A model generated the notes under the pieces. It saw nothing but the letters and a program-made list of their open reading frames with translations. It did no database searches and had not been told where the DNA came from. A stretch of DNA of 64,000 bases from Immersiella caudata (taxonomy: Eukaryota > Ascomycota > Sordariomycetes > Sordariales > Lasiosphaeriaceae), in NCBI GenBank assembly GCA_030512335.1, contig JAULSU010000001.1, forward strand, positions 6,510,001-6,574,000, written 5' to 3'. Numbering within the stretch: the stretch's first letter is position 1; every line of letters starts with the position of its first letter. Both the position numbers and the translations under genes were made by a program. Below are positions 23,329-33,061 of the stretch, in pieces.

Positions 23329-24109
23329 ATGTCTCTGGACCTCGAAAAGCAGCTGACATTTGTAAGTGCCGGCTCCCTCCCCCATCCCGAGAAATCGGCA
23401 CCCTAGTCCTCGGCAAGGCTGAGGCCGCAACGGAATATCCGGTACCTCGACCCCGGGATTTCTGGCGTCAAACTGGCGTGGCTGACAAATACGCGCTCTC
23501 ATCAGTATGGCGCATACCATCACAATACGGTGAACATAGTCATTCATATGATATGCGTGCCATTAATCCTCTTCTCGGCATTTGAGATTGTACGTCCGCC
23601 GCTTTCGGAGCCTGATGTTGAGATCGCCCCTAACTTGCCAACAGGCGGCCAACACCGGCCCCTTCTTCACCCTCCCATCATGGCTTCAGATTCCTTATCT
23701 GGACCCAAATATGGGCACGTTTGCAGCCATACTATGGGGCGCGCTCTACGTCCTTCTAGAACCCGTTGCCGGAACAGCCTTGGCGTTGATCTGCCTGGGC
23801 GTCGCAGCAGGGGGCAACTACCTCAGGCTGGAGAGCTCTGCTCCCGTCACCCAAATCGCCATCGGTGTTCACGTTGTGAGCTGGATCGCTCAGTTCGTGG
23901 GCCACGGAAGGTTTGAGGGGAGAGCGCCGGCTCTGTTAGATAACCTCTTCCAAGCCATCTTCCTTGCGCCATTATTTGTATGGCTCGAGTTTCTCTTCAT
24001 GATCGGCTACCGCCCGGAGCTCAAGAAGCGCGTTGATAAGGCCGTCGCGGTTGAGGTCGCCAAGTTCAGGGCACAGAAGGCCAAGAAGGCTGCCGAGAAG
24101 TCTCAATGA
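23329..24109 (+). CDS. Mpo1-like / DUF962 membrane protein (2-hydroxy fatty acid dioxygenase family)
   Basis: Yeast Mpo1 (YGL010W) is an ER-membrane Fe(II) dioxygenase that shortens 2-hydroxy fatty acids in phytosphingosine breakdown, and this is the same family. Exons are 23329-23361, 23506-23589 and 23645-24109, giving 193 residues. Introns are GTAAGT..TCAG (144 nt) and GTACGT..ACAG (55 nt). Conserved features are YGAYHHNTVNIVIHMICVPL near the N-terminus, the second histidine motif HVVSWIAQFVGHGRFEGRAP, and three to four hydrophobic segments. The tail is basic and Ala/Lys-rich (KAKKAAEK), suited to a cytosolic end. Histidines expected to bind the metal are present. Enzymatic activity is inferred from the family only. 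Confidence 0.85.
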
Positions 24110-24825
24110 GGCCAGCATTTCACACTTGGGCCGGAGCTCTAGCCCTGGGGACTGGATAGCGATATGCCTTCGGGATCTTTGGTGGTCGAGAAGTAAAAAT
24201 TGGCACAGGAGCTCACCGTGTAAGGGAACTCGAGATGCCTCTAACCTCGGTGGATGGAGAAAGACCTGGTTTGGGCAAGGGGCAGGGAGATTTAGTGGAC
24301 GTTAGTTTGTGAGTTGGCAAGAGAAGGCATTTTTATCACACCAGCCTGCCTATGGCGTCTGGAAACGCATCGAGCTTTTGTACATATGAATTAAGGCACC
24401 TCGCGCCGGTGTCTCTCTTTGGAAGGGGGCCAGCGGTGTGCTTGGAAGCGTACCTATGCGGAGCCAAGAAGGGACCTTTGTCCTGCACGAAACAGGCGCT
24501 TCTGGCAGGGGACTCAAGCTGGCTCAAACCTGACGTTATTTCAAGAAAGAAGGAATTCTAGAGATGGAAGACGTGTGAAGCAGCTTGAATAATTGCATCC
24601 AGCTTAGAAAGCCAATTCGGACACGTTGTCAGACATGCAGCGTTGCTTTGTGGTTGCCGCAAGTATAAGTTCCAACCCTTTCCTGACACTTCCCGTCCAT
24701 CATTGGCCCATGTTTGTCGCGTCGCCAAACCGCCCCACGAGAGCTCTCCACCAAACACCACCACCTGCGAGTCTCACCTATCTTCACCGCATCCAAAAGC
24801 ACCAGAACGAAGCCAGATTGCAAAG
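24110..24825. other. Intergenic stretch
   Basis: About 0.7 kb between two plus-strand genes. It holds the 3' UTR of the Mpo1-like gene and the promoter of the Apq12-like gene. I see no further gene or repeat. Confidence 0.5.
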
Positions 24826-25603
24826 ATGGATTTCCCAGCCGAGTGGACGATGAGCGCACTGAAAAGTAAGACTCCGCTCCCTTTGAAGTTCACTCACCAC
24901 CTTATCTAAGGTAGCCCTGTTGTCCAACTCGTCACCTTTACTGTCGCAATCCTACTTTCGCAACACCCACCGGAAGCAAACTTCCTCTCTCTCTCTTCAG
25001 TGCGCACCACAAACAAACCACAAACAAACCACAAACTACACCAAATCAAACCAAACCGAAACAAGCCAAATGCGCACAGCTGACAACCCACCAACAGGTC
25101 TTCTCCCAGACCCCATCCTCACCTTCTTCAATGCCTACATCCTCTCTCCCGCCTCCCCCATCCAGGCTCTCCTACGCCAACTACAACCACTCCTCTCCCA
25201 CATGCTCACCCTTCTCGCCCCGCTCTTCGACCGGCTCACGGCCGCGCTTGCGTCATCACCGGACGCCGTCGTCCTCATTTTCTTCCTAGCCGTCGTCGTC
25301 TTCGTCGTACAGCTGCTCGCCTACCTGCAGCGGATCATGCTGTTCTGGACAAGGTTGGCATTTCGGATGTTATTTTGGGCCGGAGTGTTTGCGCTGGGGG
25401 CGATGGTGTGGCAGAGGGGGCTGGAACAGAGCGCGAGGGACGCGGCGGTGGTGGGGAGGGGGCTGGTTAGCTTTGGGACGATGTGCAGGGAGGTATTCTT
25501 GAAGGAGTATCGGAGATATGACGATTTGGAAAAGGCGAGGAGGGCCGGGGCTGCTGGGGGTGGGTATGGGGCGAGGGGAAGGGGAGGGGGGTATGGGTAT
25601 TGA
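24826..25603 (+). CDS. Apq12-like nuclear pore assembly/biogenesis membrane protein
   Basis: Apq12 proteins sit in the nuclear envelope/ER and affect membrane fluidity and nuclear pore assembly. Exon 1 is 24826-24865 (MDFPAEWTMSALK) and exon 2 is 25098-25603. The 232-nt intron splits a Ser codon, giving SALKSLLPDPILTFFNAY. The protein has 181 residues. The core is LLPDPILTFFNAYILSPASP followed by two strongly hydrophobic segments (around residues 70-95 and 100-120, the second starting MLFWAGVFALGAMVWQRG). The C-terminus is Gly/Arg-rich (GGGYGARGRGGGYGY). The Apq12 assignment rests on this layout and on recalled fungal relatives, so it is less certain than neighbouring calls. Confidence 0.65.
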
Positions 25604-25901
25604 GGGGGGATTGTTTGATGGGAGATCGAAACAGAGGGCCGGAGAAGGGTTGGATGGGATTGGGGATTGGGGATAGAAGGGCATTGGTAAGGGCGTCATG
25701 GAGTTCTTGAGATTGATATTATTGGGCATTTTCAGCATTCCGTTGCATGGGAGGATGAGCTGGAACTTGGAGGAATGGGAATAGGTGCAAGATCGGAACC
25801 ACTTTTTTGGTATATATCCCAACGCCAGCGCTATGCATATTTTCCCGCCACAGTCCTTCCTCTTGTCGCAAATGCCACCCACCGCGGCTTTTAGGCGCAG
25901 T

Positions 25902-26883
25902 TTATTCTTCCTCCTCCATACCTATCTCCTCGTCAGGAAGCTCCCTCGGCTCCTGCGCCTCATGGTACTGTATGCAATCGTCGATGTAGCTCAGGATGGC
26001 AGCTACGCTGTCCTCATCCGTGCAGTCCAACTTGAGAAAACTGACCATGCTAAAGTTCTCGAGGAGTCCTGCGACGGCTGTGTTCAGGCGTTGAAATGAT
26101 GCGCCAGACATCAAGGCGTTTTTATCCGTGGGATCAGCGCTGTGGACATCAATATCCAAGCCGGCCCTCGTCTTGGGGTTCGCAGGGTCGTCCTCTAGGA
26201 GCGAGGTATCTGGTACGATGAACCGCTTGAGCTCCTTCTTTTTTATTTGCCCCTTGACAAGATCCATCTTGCTGAGAATGTTAATGTGTGGCACCTCGAG
26301 CATGATCATGGCGCTCATCGCACTCAGCGAGCCGGCGAAGTACTTTGCGCGATCGATGATGAACGTCGACTCCAGCAGGTAGGCCGCGCACAATCTAACG
26401 TTGAGTGCGCCGGGCTGCGTGAGGAACCTGACCAGCTTAGGGAGGATGGGAATGTGTGTGTAGAGCTCAATCTGGCCGGGCATGTCGATGACGATCAGAT
26501 ACTCCTCTGTGAGAGAGTCGAGCCCCTCGGTGAGCCAGTCGAGGTTCTCCATCAGGAACTCAAAGCAGTATATCAGGCCGCCGTTGGGGCCGAGCTTCAT
26601 CTCCTCCATTACATCTTCGAGCGAGATCAGGTCCTTGATGTCGAGGTCTGGCGTGTGCTCAAACGTCTCGGCCGCGGGGTCAAGGTTTACGTAGAAGGCG
26701 GACCGCCGGTTCAGCTGCAGGTGCGTGATAAGGGATGCGCAGAAGGTGGACTAGATGTGACCAAAATCGCGTCAGAATACGTGCGCGGGACGCAAATCAG
26801 GCTGCCGAAAAGCGCTTGCGGTTGGGTCTGCTTGCCTTGCCGGCTCCCGCGGGGCCCATCACCATCACCCCAAACTTGCTCAT
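25902..26883 (-). CDS. GPN3: GPN-loop GTPase 3
   Basis: Cytosolic GTPase needed, with Gpn1, for assembly and nuclear import of RNA polymerase II. Exon 1 is 26883-26836 (MSKFGVMVMGPAGAGK) and exon 2 is 26750-25902, giving 298 residues. The intron between them (26751-26835) starts with GC rather than GT: AAG|GCAAGC, the usual form of a GC-AG donor, with a CTGAC branch and TCTAG acceptor. The junction completes the P-loop GPAGAGKST. Other motifs are NLDPAAE, the GPN triplet at residues 70-72 (LGPNGG), DMPGQIELYTHIP (G3) and NILSKMDLVKG (G4). The acidic tail ends EIGMEEEE. Similarity is to Gpn3 rather than Gpn2, from the VMVMGPAGAGKSTFC and MEEMKLGPNGGLIYCFE blocks. Its 3' end converges with the Apq12-like gene 298 bp away. 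Confidence 0.93.
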
Positions 26884-27735
26884 GTTTGCTGGTGTTTCGC
26901 GGTTCCTGAGTTTTGGTTGCGGCCGAGAAAGCGATCGGTGTTGCTCCCCCACTTTGTCTTGGTCGCGTTGCGCCGTGGGACGTGGGCCGCGTTGTCCGAA
27001 CGGTCTCGTTAGGCACAAAGGCACAAAACTGATATCATCAAGGTGCTATCCGATCCCCCACCGTCAAGCGCCTTCCGAAATGTCAGTGAGCGCAAGGGCT
27101 TATTTTTTCCGATGGCAAAGACGGGTGCCCCACAGCGGGGTGGAAGGGGTTGATGGGTGCCGCAGGTCCCGTTCAATTCAATGGCGCAAGTGCGGTGAGC
27201 AGAATGGCGGCGGGGTCCCCCAATGGCGCAATTTGCAATCTGAGAGGGTCTACCAAGCCCGAAGTAAAGGGTACATGGCTGGTAAACTGCCCTACAAAAT
27301 AATCCACCGAGCCCATTGAGCGTACCTGAAGAATCCGCCGTGCTGGTGTGCTCAACAAAAATTTGCATCACCTCACCCGCCATCCGGTGATAATCTTTGC
27401 CCGTTTCCACATTCGGATCGATGTCAGACAGACCCTTTCCTAGTGAGGCTGGGTGGGTGGCTTTCGATAGAGTGGTAATATTGTGTGGGGCCCCTCGGCG
27501 CGGATGTATCCAGGTACCCCGTTATCCCGTGTCCAACCTCGCGGTGAAAAGTGGCCGACCCCGGGGGGGCTTTTCCACAAATTCCTCAAATACTCCCGCA
27601 ACCCCTCGAAGCTCTTGCACATTCCCTTCCCAACTTCTTTCAAGCGTTCTGGTATTTTAGTGGAACACCTACCGCTCCCCTCGGCTCTTCATTCCCTGTA
27701 CCTCGTTTCTCTAGTTTCAGTTGGCTTTGACACAT
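26884..27735. promoter_or_regulatory. Divergent promoter region of GPN3 and SAM synthetase
   Basis: About 0.85 kb separates the GPN3 start codon from the presumed first (non-coding) exon of the SAM synthetase gene. No additional coding frame could be supported. The right end contains pyrimidine-rich sequence (27630-27720), as expected just upstream of or within the leader of a highly expressed fungal gene. Confidence 0.5.
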
Positions 27736-28079
27736 GTGAGTAGAATTCCTTGCCCCGCGCCGGACTAGCTGCGGTTGTCCGGCTGCTCGACACCACAGCC
27801 TTTTTTTTTCTTTCTTTTCTTCCCTGCTTGGTCTTGTCATACCTGTCCGCAGACAACCACTGCGCCTTTAGGGTTTTGGCCATGCGCTCTTCCCGACATG
27901 CTTTGTCGTCCCTTACCCAAACTTGTTCGCGTTCAAAAGACGGAAGGGGGCGCTTTTTCTCGGCCCTTGAGCTAGACCCCGCCTTTGGAGGGACCTTCAA
28001 TGTCCGGTGGCAGCGGTTACAGCGGCGGGGGAAAAGTCTTGGAATACCGGCACTAACTCCTCTAGTTCATTCCCTACAG
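27736..28079 (+). other. Probable 5' UTR intron of the SAM synthetase gene
   Basis: A good donor (CAT|GTGAGT at 27736) and a textbook 3' end lie just upstream of the start codon. The 3' end is a CACTAACTCC branch at about 28051-28060 and acceptor CCCTACAG ending at 28079. Removing the 344 nt would leave five untranslated bases before the ATG at 28085 in the second exon. The intron has a long pyrimidine tract near 27801-27820. This is inferred from signals only; no transcript data are available. Confidence 0.55.
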
Positions 28080-28084
28080 ACAAA

Positions 28085-29415
28085 ATGGCCACTAACGGTA
28101 CCAACGGAGTCGACGCCAACGGTGTGAGCGGGTGGAAGCACTATAACGAGGGGACCTTCCTCTTCACCGTAAGTTCGGCCCCGGCCCCTGCATGATGCCA
28201 ACAAGGGTTTGTCCGAAAACTGACCGACCTCCGATAGTCCGAGTCCGTCGGTGAGGGCCACCCCGACAAGATCGCCGATCAGGTCTCCGATGCCATTCTC
28301 GATGCCTGCTTGGCCGAGGACCCCCTCTCCAAGGTCGCTTGCGAGACGGCCACCAAGACCGGCATGATCATGGTCTTCGGCGAGATCACCACCAAGGCCA
28401 AGCTCGACTACCAGAAGGTTGTCCGCAACGCCGTCAAGGACATCGGTTACGATGACTCCTCCAAGGGCTTCGACTACAAGACCCTCAACCTGCTCGTCGC
28501 CATTGAGGAGCAATCGCCTGATATTGCCCAGGGTCTTCACCTTGATGACCGCCTTGAGAACCTCGGTGCTGGTGACCAGGGTATCATGTTCGGTTATGCC
28601 ACCGATGAGACCCCTGAGCTTTTCCCCCTTACCCTCCAGCTCGCCCACAAGCTCAACGCTGCCATGTCCGCTGCTCGCCGTGACGGCTCGCTTCCTTGGC
28701 TCCGCCCCGACACCAAGACCCAAGTCACCGTTGAGTACAAGCACGACAACGGTGCCGTTGTCCCTCTCCGTGTCGACACCGTCGTCGTGTCTGCCCAGCA
28801 CTCCGAGGACATCACCACCGAGCAGCTCCGCAAGGAGATTCTCGAGAAGATCATCAAGAAGACCATCCCCGCCAAGTACCTGGATGACAAGACCATCTAC
28901 CACGTAAGATGCATGCCTCTCTACTCCGGAAACTTGGGTGCTGACAAGGATAGATCCAACCTTCCGGCCTCTTCATCATCGGTGGCCCCCAGGGTGATGC
29001 CGGTCTGACTGGTCGCAAGATCATCGTCGACACCTACGGTGGCTGGGGTGCCCACGGTGGTGGTGCCTTCTCCGGCAAGGATTTCTCCAAGGTCGACCGC
29101 TCCGCTGCTTACGTTGGCCGCTGGATCGCCAAGTCGATCGTCGCCGCCGGTCTCGCCCGCCGTGCCCTCGTCCAGCTCTCGTACGCCATTGGTGTAGCTG
29201 AGCCCCTCTCCATCTACGTCGACACTTACGGCACCTCGGAGAAGAACTCTGCTGAGCTCGTCGAGATCATCCGCGCCAACTTCGACCTCCGCCCCGGTGT
29301 CATCGTCAAGGAACTTGACCTCGCCAAGCCCATCTACTTCCAGACTGCCAAGAACGGCCACTTCGGTACCAACCAGAGCTTCACCTGGGAGCAGCCCAAG
29401 GCCCTCAAGTTCTAA
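28085..29415 (+). CDS. SAM1: S-adenosylmethionine synthetase (methionine adenosyltransferase)
   Basis: Makes S-adenosylmethionine from methionine and ATP, supplying the cell's methyl donor. Exons are 28085-28168, 28238-28903 and 28954-29415, giving 403 residues, close to the usual fungal length. Introns are 69 and 50 nt with GTAAGT/GTAAGA donors. Signatures are SESVGEGHPDKIADQVSDAI straight after intron 1, the ATP-binding hexapeptide GAGDQG at about residue 138, and the P-loop-like GGGAFSGKD at about residue 286. The third exon carries YVGRWIAKSIVAAGLARRAL. Codon use is strongly biased to C-ending codons, as expected for high expression, which also keeps the antisense frame open. A 5' UTR intron is likely just upstream. 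Confidence 0.97.
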
Positions 29416-30313
29416 GTCAAGAAATCCTCGCTGCAGACGATTCAACTTCTCCTGCAGGCGTGATTCTTGCTTGGCCTTGTGGCAATTTATCTTTCCTGCG
29501 TTTTCCTTATTTCGGGCATGATCATGGCATTACAGGCGTACGGTTCTCAACAAACCTGGGACGGCGGTTAGACATATATCCATGATGTTTCTCTGGGTTT
29601 CTCGGCTACGAAGGCGATGGTTTTCTACCTTCTTTTTTCTTTACCTCGGCAGAGGCGGGTTCATGAATTGGAGTTTTAACGAACATAAAAACCCGCCACA
29701 TACACGGAAGAGGAGGTGTTGAGAGCGGCGGTCGGTGTCTTTCAACAAAGACATGCATGAGCCAAAAAGGCCAAGATCATGACGTTTTGCGATACCCATT
29801 GGGCAACGACATAATAGCATCGGCGTTACGGGGAAAACAAAAGAACTTCAACATCTTTTCTTTTCCTGAATTAATAGACGTCGATAAATGTCTTTTTGGC
29901 TTGGGCAAGAGGGACGGGAGGACAAGGGCCGCATATTAGGATTCAGGGCATGGGTGTTGCTCTTGAGGACAGGGAGGCACACGGTGTCAAGTAGGCAGTC
30001 ATAGATCACATACATCAATGAAGATCTTTGAGAGGGAATCTGTGTGTTGTGGTTATTGCTTTTCTTGAATATTGGATAATCCCGAGGCCCATTGGCCACG
30101 TGGTCCTCAGTGGGGGTGTTCGAAGTGCCGAGAGAGTGGGTTGTGCAGCAAACCTCAAGCAACAAACAGGACATGTCGTGTACGGTTGTTGAGCTACCCC
30201 GTGTAGTGCCCAGCAGAGTTGGGCGGACATAGCAGAAAAGGTTTTGGGGTCGTTCCTTTCAGGTGCAACGTCCATGGGTGACCCTTCCACATCCACTATT
30301 ATAAAACAGTTCA
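29416..30313. other. Intergenic stretch downstream of SAM synthetase
   Basis: About 0.9 kb with the 3' UTR of the SAM synthetase gene and the upstream flank of the tRNA. A TATAAAA-like sequence lies about 15 bases before the tRNA. Nothing else could be supported. Confidence 0.5.
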
Positions 30314-30410
30314 GCCTGGTTAGCTCAGCTGGTTAGAGCGTCGTACTAATATCTTCTCTAGGAGATATCAAGTAATGCGAAGGTCAACAGTTCAATCCTG
30401 TTACTGGGCA
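30314..30410 (+). tRNA. tRNA-Ile (anticodon AAT) with intron
   Basis: A complete cloverleaf can be drawn. The acceptor stem pairs GCCTGGT with ACTGGGC and is followed by discriminator A. The D arm is GCTC/GAGC with AGCTGGTTA in the loop. The anticodon stem pairs TCGTA with TGCGA, and the T arm pairs AACAG with CTGTT around TTCAATC. The anticodon AAT is at 30348-30350. An intron of about 23 nt follows position 37 (about 30352-30374), the canonical site for nuclear tRNA introns. CCA is not encoded, as expected for a eukaryote. Confidence 0.92.
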
Positions 30411-30420
30411 TTCTTTTTTC
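30411..30420 (+). terminator. RNA polymerase III terminator
   Basis: A T-rich run (TTCTTTTTTC) directly after the tRNA 3' end contains six consecutive T, a standard Pol III stop. A second, longer T run follows at about 30430-30439. Confidence 0.8.
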
Positions 30421-30708
30421 TACCATTCCATTTTTTTTTCGGGACTCAAAACTCGTACTTAGACCCAACCAACGCGTGAGCTGCATCCCACCTTGTGTCG
30501 CCATGTTTGTGAGCCCCTGAATACCTGTGCACTTGTTGGTGCTTCCTGTGGAGTCGCACCTACCGCGAATTGGGAAGCAGCCCATGCACGGGCCAGCCCC
30601 GTTCCCAGAAGTAAGTTTCCCAATGTCACAAATCTGAATTCAACGTCTCATCTCAAGCTTCCGTGCAAGAACGCATATCACCCACTCCAGTGGCCGTGAA
30701 CGCCCACC

Positions 30709-32768
30709 ATGCCTTCCATACGGAAGGAGAAAGGGAAAAGGGGCGCCGGGGGTGTTCTGGCCGGCGGAGTCGAGAAGAGGCGCATGGGGCCAAAACCAAA
30801 ACCGCTCTCTGAGCGCGTTCAGAGCTGGACGTTTGATAAGCCCAAGACGCGTCTAGAGAGGTCCTACACGCGTGAGCGCAAGATTGAGGTGCTCATGTAC
30901 CTTGTGAAGCACAATATTCCGTTTGATACTTCGTATCGGAAAGTGGCGAGAAAGCGAATCGGGCAGTATAACGAGGAAGCGGAGTTCTCGGAAGTGGGCC
31001 CTGATGGACGGACGGTGTCGTACCGTTCGCCGACGTATAAGGAAGCGAGCGAGTTTTGGAAGATTCCCGTGGCGACGATATCGAATTGGTGGGAGCACAG
31101 GGACAAGATTCTAGAGGGGACGGGGATCGAGTTGCCGAAGAAACCGGTAGCGGCGCCGGGAGGAGGAGGAGGAGGCCCACCGAAGCCACCCAAGCCGGCT
31201 GAGCCGCCACTGGATCCGGAGGAGGTAAAGAGCTTAAAGGAGGAGCAGAAGGAGTGGCTGGCTATGAGGGGATTTGGGCCGATTAGTGGGTCTCCCCTTC
31301 CCACCATATGGCTCCTAATGTGGCCAGCCATGGCTTTGGTGGATGTCTTGAGCGTGGCGTGAGCACGCCTGAGACATTGCGTTGCCTATAAAACACCTTG
31401 TCGGGGGATAACTAACGGATATCTACCATAGTGAAGGCAAAACCCCAGCCCGTGCCGCAGCCGGTGGGGACGGAGCCCGTGTCGATTCAGCCAGCTCTGG
31501 GGACGGGGCAGAAACCTCCGCCACAGCCTCAGCGGCAGCCACAGCACCCTCCCCAACAGCAACCTCACCAGCAGCAGCCTCCTCAGCAGATGGCTGGTCA
31601 GCAAGCAGTACAACAATCAGGGGAAGCACCAGGATCAGGGCAGGCGCAAGCACCGCAACCTCCCAAATCTCCATTCCCACATCATGTTGTTTATGTCGGG
31701 CAGTTGCCAGAGGCGGGCGTGTTTTTGCAGCATCCGGCAGCAGTCGCCGGCTATCTTCCGCCTTCGGCTGGCGGCCCGGCCCCATGGGTGGTGTTATACT
31801 ACGGACCTCCTCCAGGCACTCTTGGCGGCTTCCCTTTGCCGGAAGCACCTCATTCACTACCTGCACAGGTGAGGGTTTGGCAACCACCAAATATACAGCA
31901 GCCCAATGGTGTGCCCTCCAACGGACAACCTCCTACGGGGGTAACGGCTGGCTATGCGCCGCCCCCAGTTCAGCAAGGTCCCACCTGCCCTCCTCGACAG
32001 CCCGCTCCGCAACATGTTCAACAAGCTCCGCCAAAAGTACAACAACCTTCAAAACAACCTCGGTCTTCAGCGCCGAACACACACCCCGCGAAAGCCGCCA
32101 CCCTACCAGTTGCAAACCCCCCTCCTGCCCAACAGCCAAACGCCCGCGAGCCACTACCTGGGGCCACAGCATTTGCTGCTGCGGCTCCAGCTGCAACCAC
32201 TTTAACACCTGCTCGCAAGCGCACCACCACCACCACCACCTCGCCTTCCTTTGGTAATGCAGTAAAGCCAACGGCAGCAGCTGCGATGGGCCCAACTCCA
32301 GTGCCACCAACACCCATCCCAGCGCTGGCAGCCGCAAGCTCTACGTCCTGGAAATTCTTCACTCCTCAGTCACTACCACCGCACTCAGTTGCCCAATCTG
32401 CTGAAGCAAAGACAGTCAATGTTTCTGCTCCCGTCAGGGACTCATCCCTGACTGCAGGCAGACAGGATTGCCCCACCCAATCAGAAGAACGTCAAGGGAC
32501 CCCAGATTCCTGGTTGCCTCATGAGGAAATGACACCCGAGGAGCTAGAACATTTCGAGACGTCTTCGGGCGGTGAGGAAAATAAAGAACAGTACGGTCCC
32601 GAAGATCACAGCGAAAACGATTCAAATTCAGGTGAAGAGTCAACCCCCTATGCAACCCCTAACACGGGCGTGGTGGATGAGGATGAAGAGATGGCGGATG
32701 TTGAGACGCCTAAGTCAGGAAGTCTAACTGAGCTTCCTCATGCTTATTATGCATCAAGTAATCACTAA
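30709..32768 (+). CDS. Helix-turn-helix / Pro-Gln-rich protein of unknown function
   Basis: Exon 1 is 30709-31285 and exon 2 is 31432-32768, giving 637 residues. The intron (GTGGGT donor) has a perfect ACTAAC branch at 31410-31416 and acceptor CCATAG, and the phase is conserved. Residues about 30-150 form a basic, folded-looking region: ERVQSWTFDKPKTRLERSYT, RERKIEVLMYLVKHNIPFDT and PTYKEASEFWKIPVATISNW. This resembles the DNA-binding HTH of pipsqueak/CENP-B-like or transposase-derived proteins. A Lys/Glu segment (LDPEEVKSLKEEQKEWLAMR) follows. The remainder is low complexity, with long Pro/Gln runs, a Thr run (six ACC codons near 32223) and a Ser/Glu-rich acidic end. No catalytic motif is visible. 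A nuclear or chromatin role is inferred. The donor choice in exon 1 is the weakest part of the model. Confidence 0.65.
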
Positions 32769-33061
32769 TTTGCTTATTTCACGGGGGAGTCGCCATTGAG
32801 TGGCATGGTTACAGCACGCGCACAAGATTCTGGTCTGGAGTTGGAAGGTTTGGCAAAGCGTTTTACCCTATCTGCATGCAACAGGAGTCTGGGGGGGGGG
32901 GCAGGGTTATGGGAAAGAAAATGGAGTTAATACAGCCGGTTTGGCGTGTTCTTGGTCTTAGATTCGCATTCAGTTGCCAGCCATATGCTCTACAACAGCC
33001 ATCATCAGTTCTATTTTGACTGAATCATATACTGTACCATCCTACACAATTCCATTCTACC
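32769..33061. other. Short convergent intergenic gap with a G11 run
   Basis: Holds the 3' UTRs of the HTH/Pro-Gln gene (+) and DIP2 (-). A run of 11 G lies at 32891-32901. Nothing else was seen. Confidence 0.6.

Noticed and set aside
28067..28903. 278-codon minus-strand open frame opposite the SAM synthetase exon 2
   Set aside because: It is the exact antisense of a highly codon-biased gene. Its Leu/Val/Gly/Asp-rich composition is what mirrored C-ending codons produce, and it has no domain.
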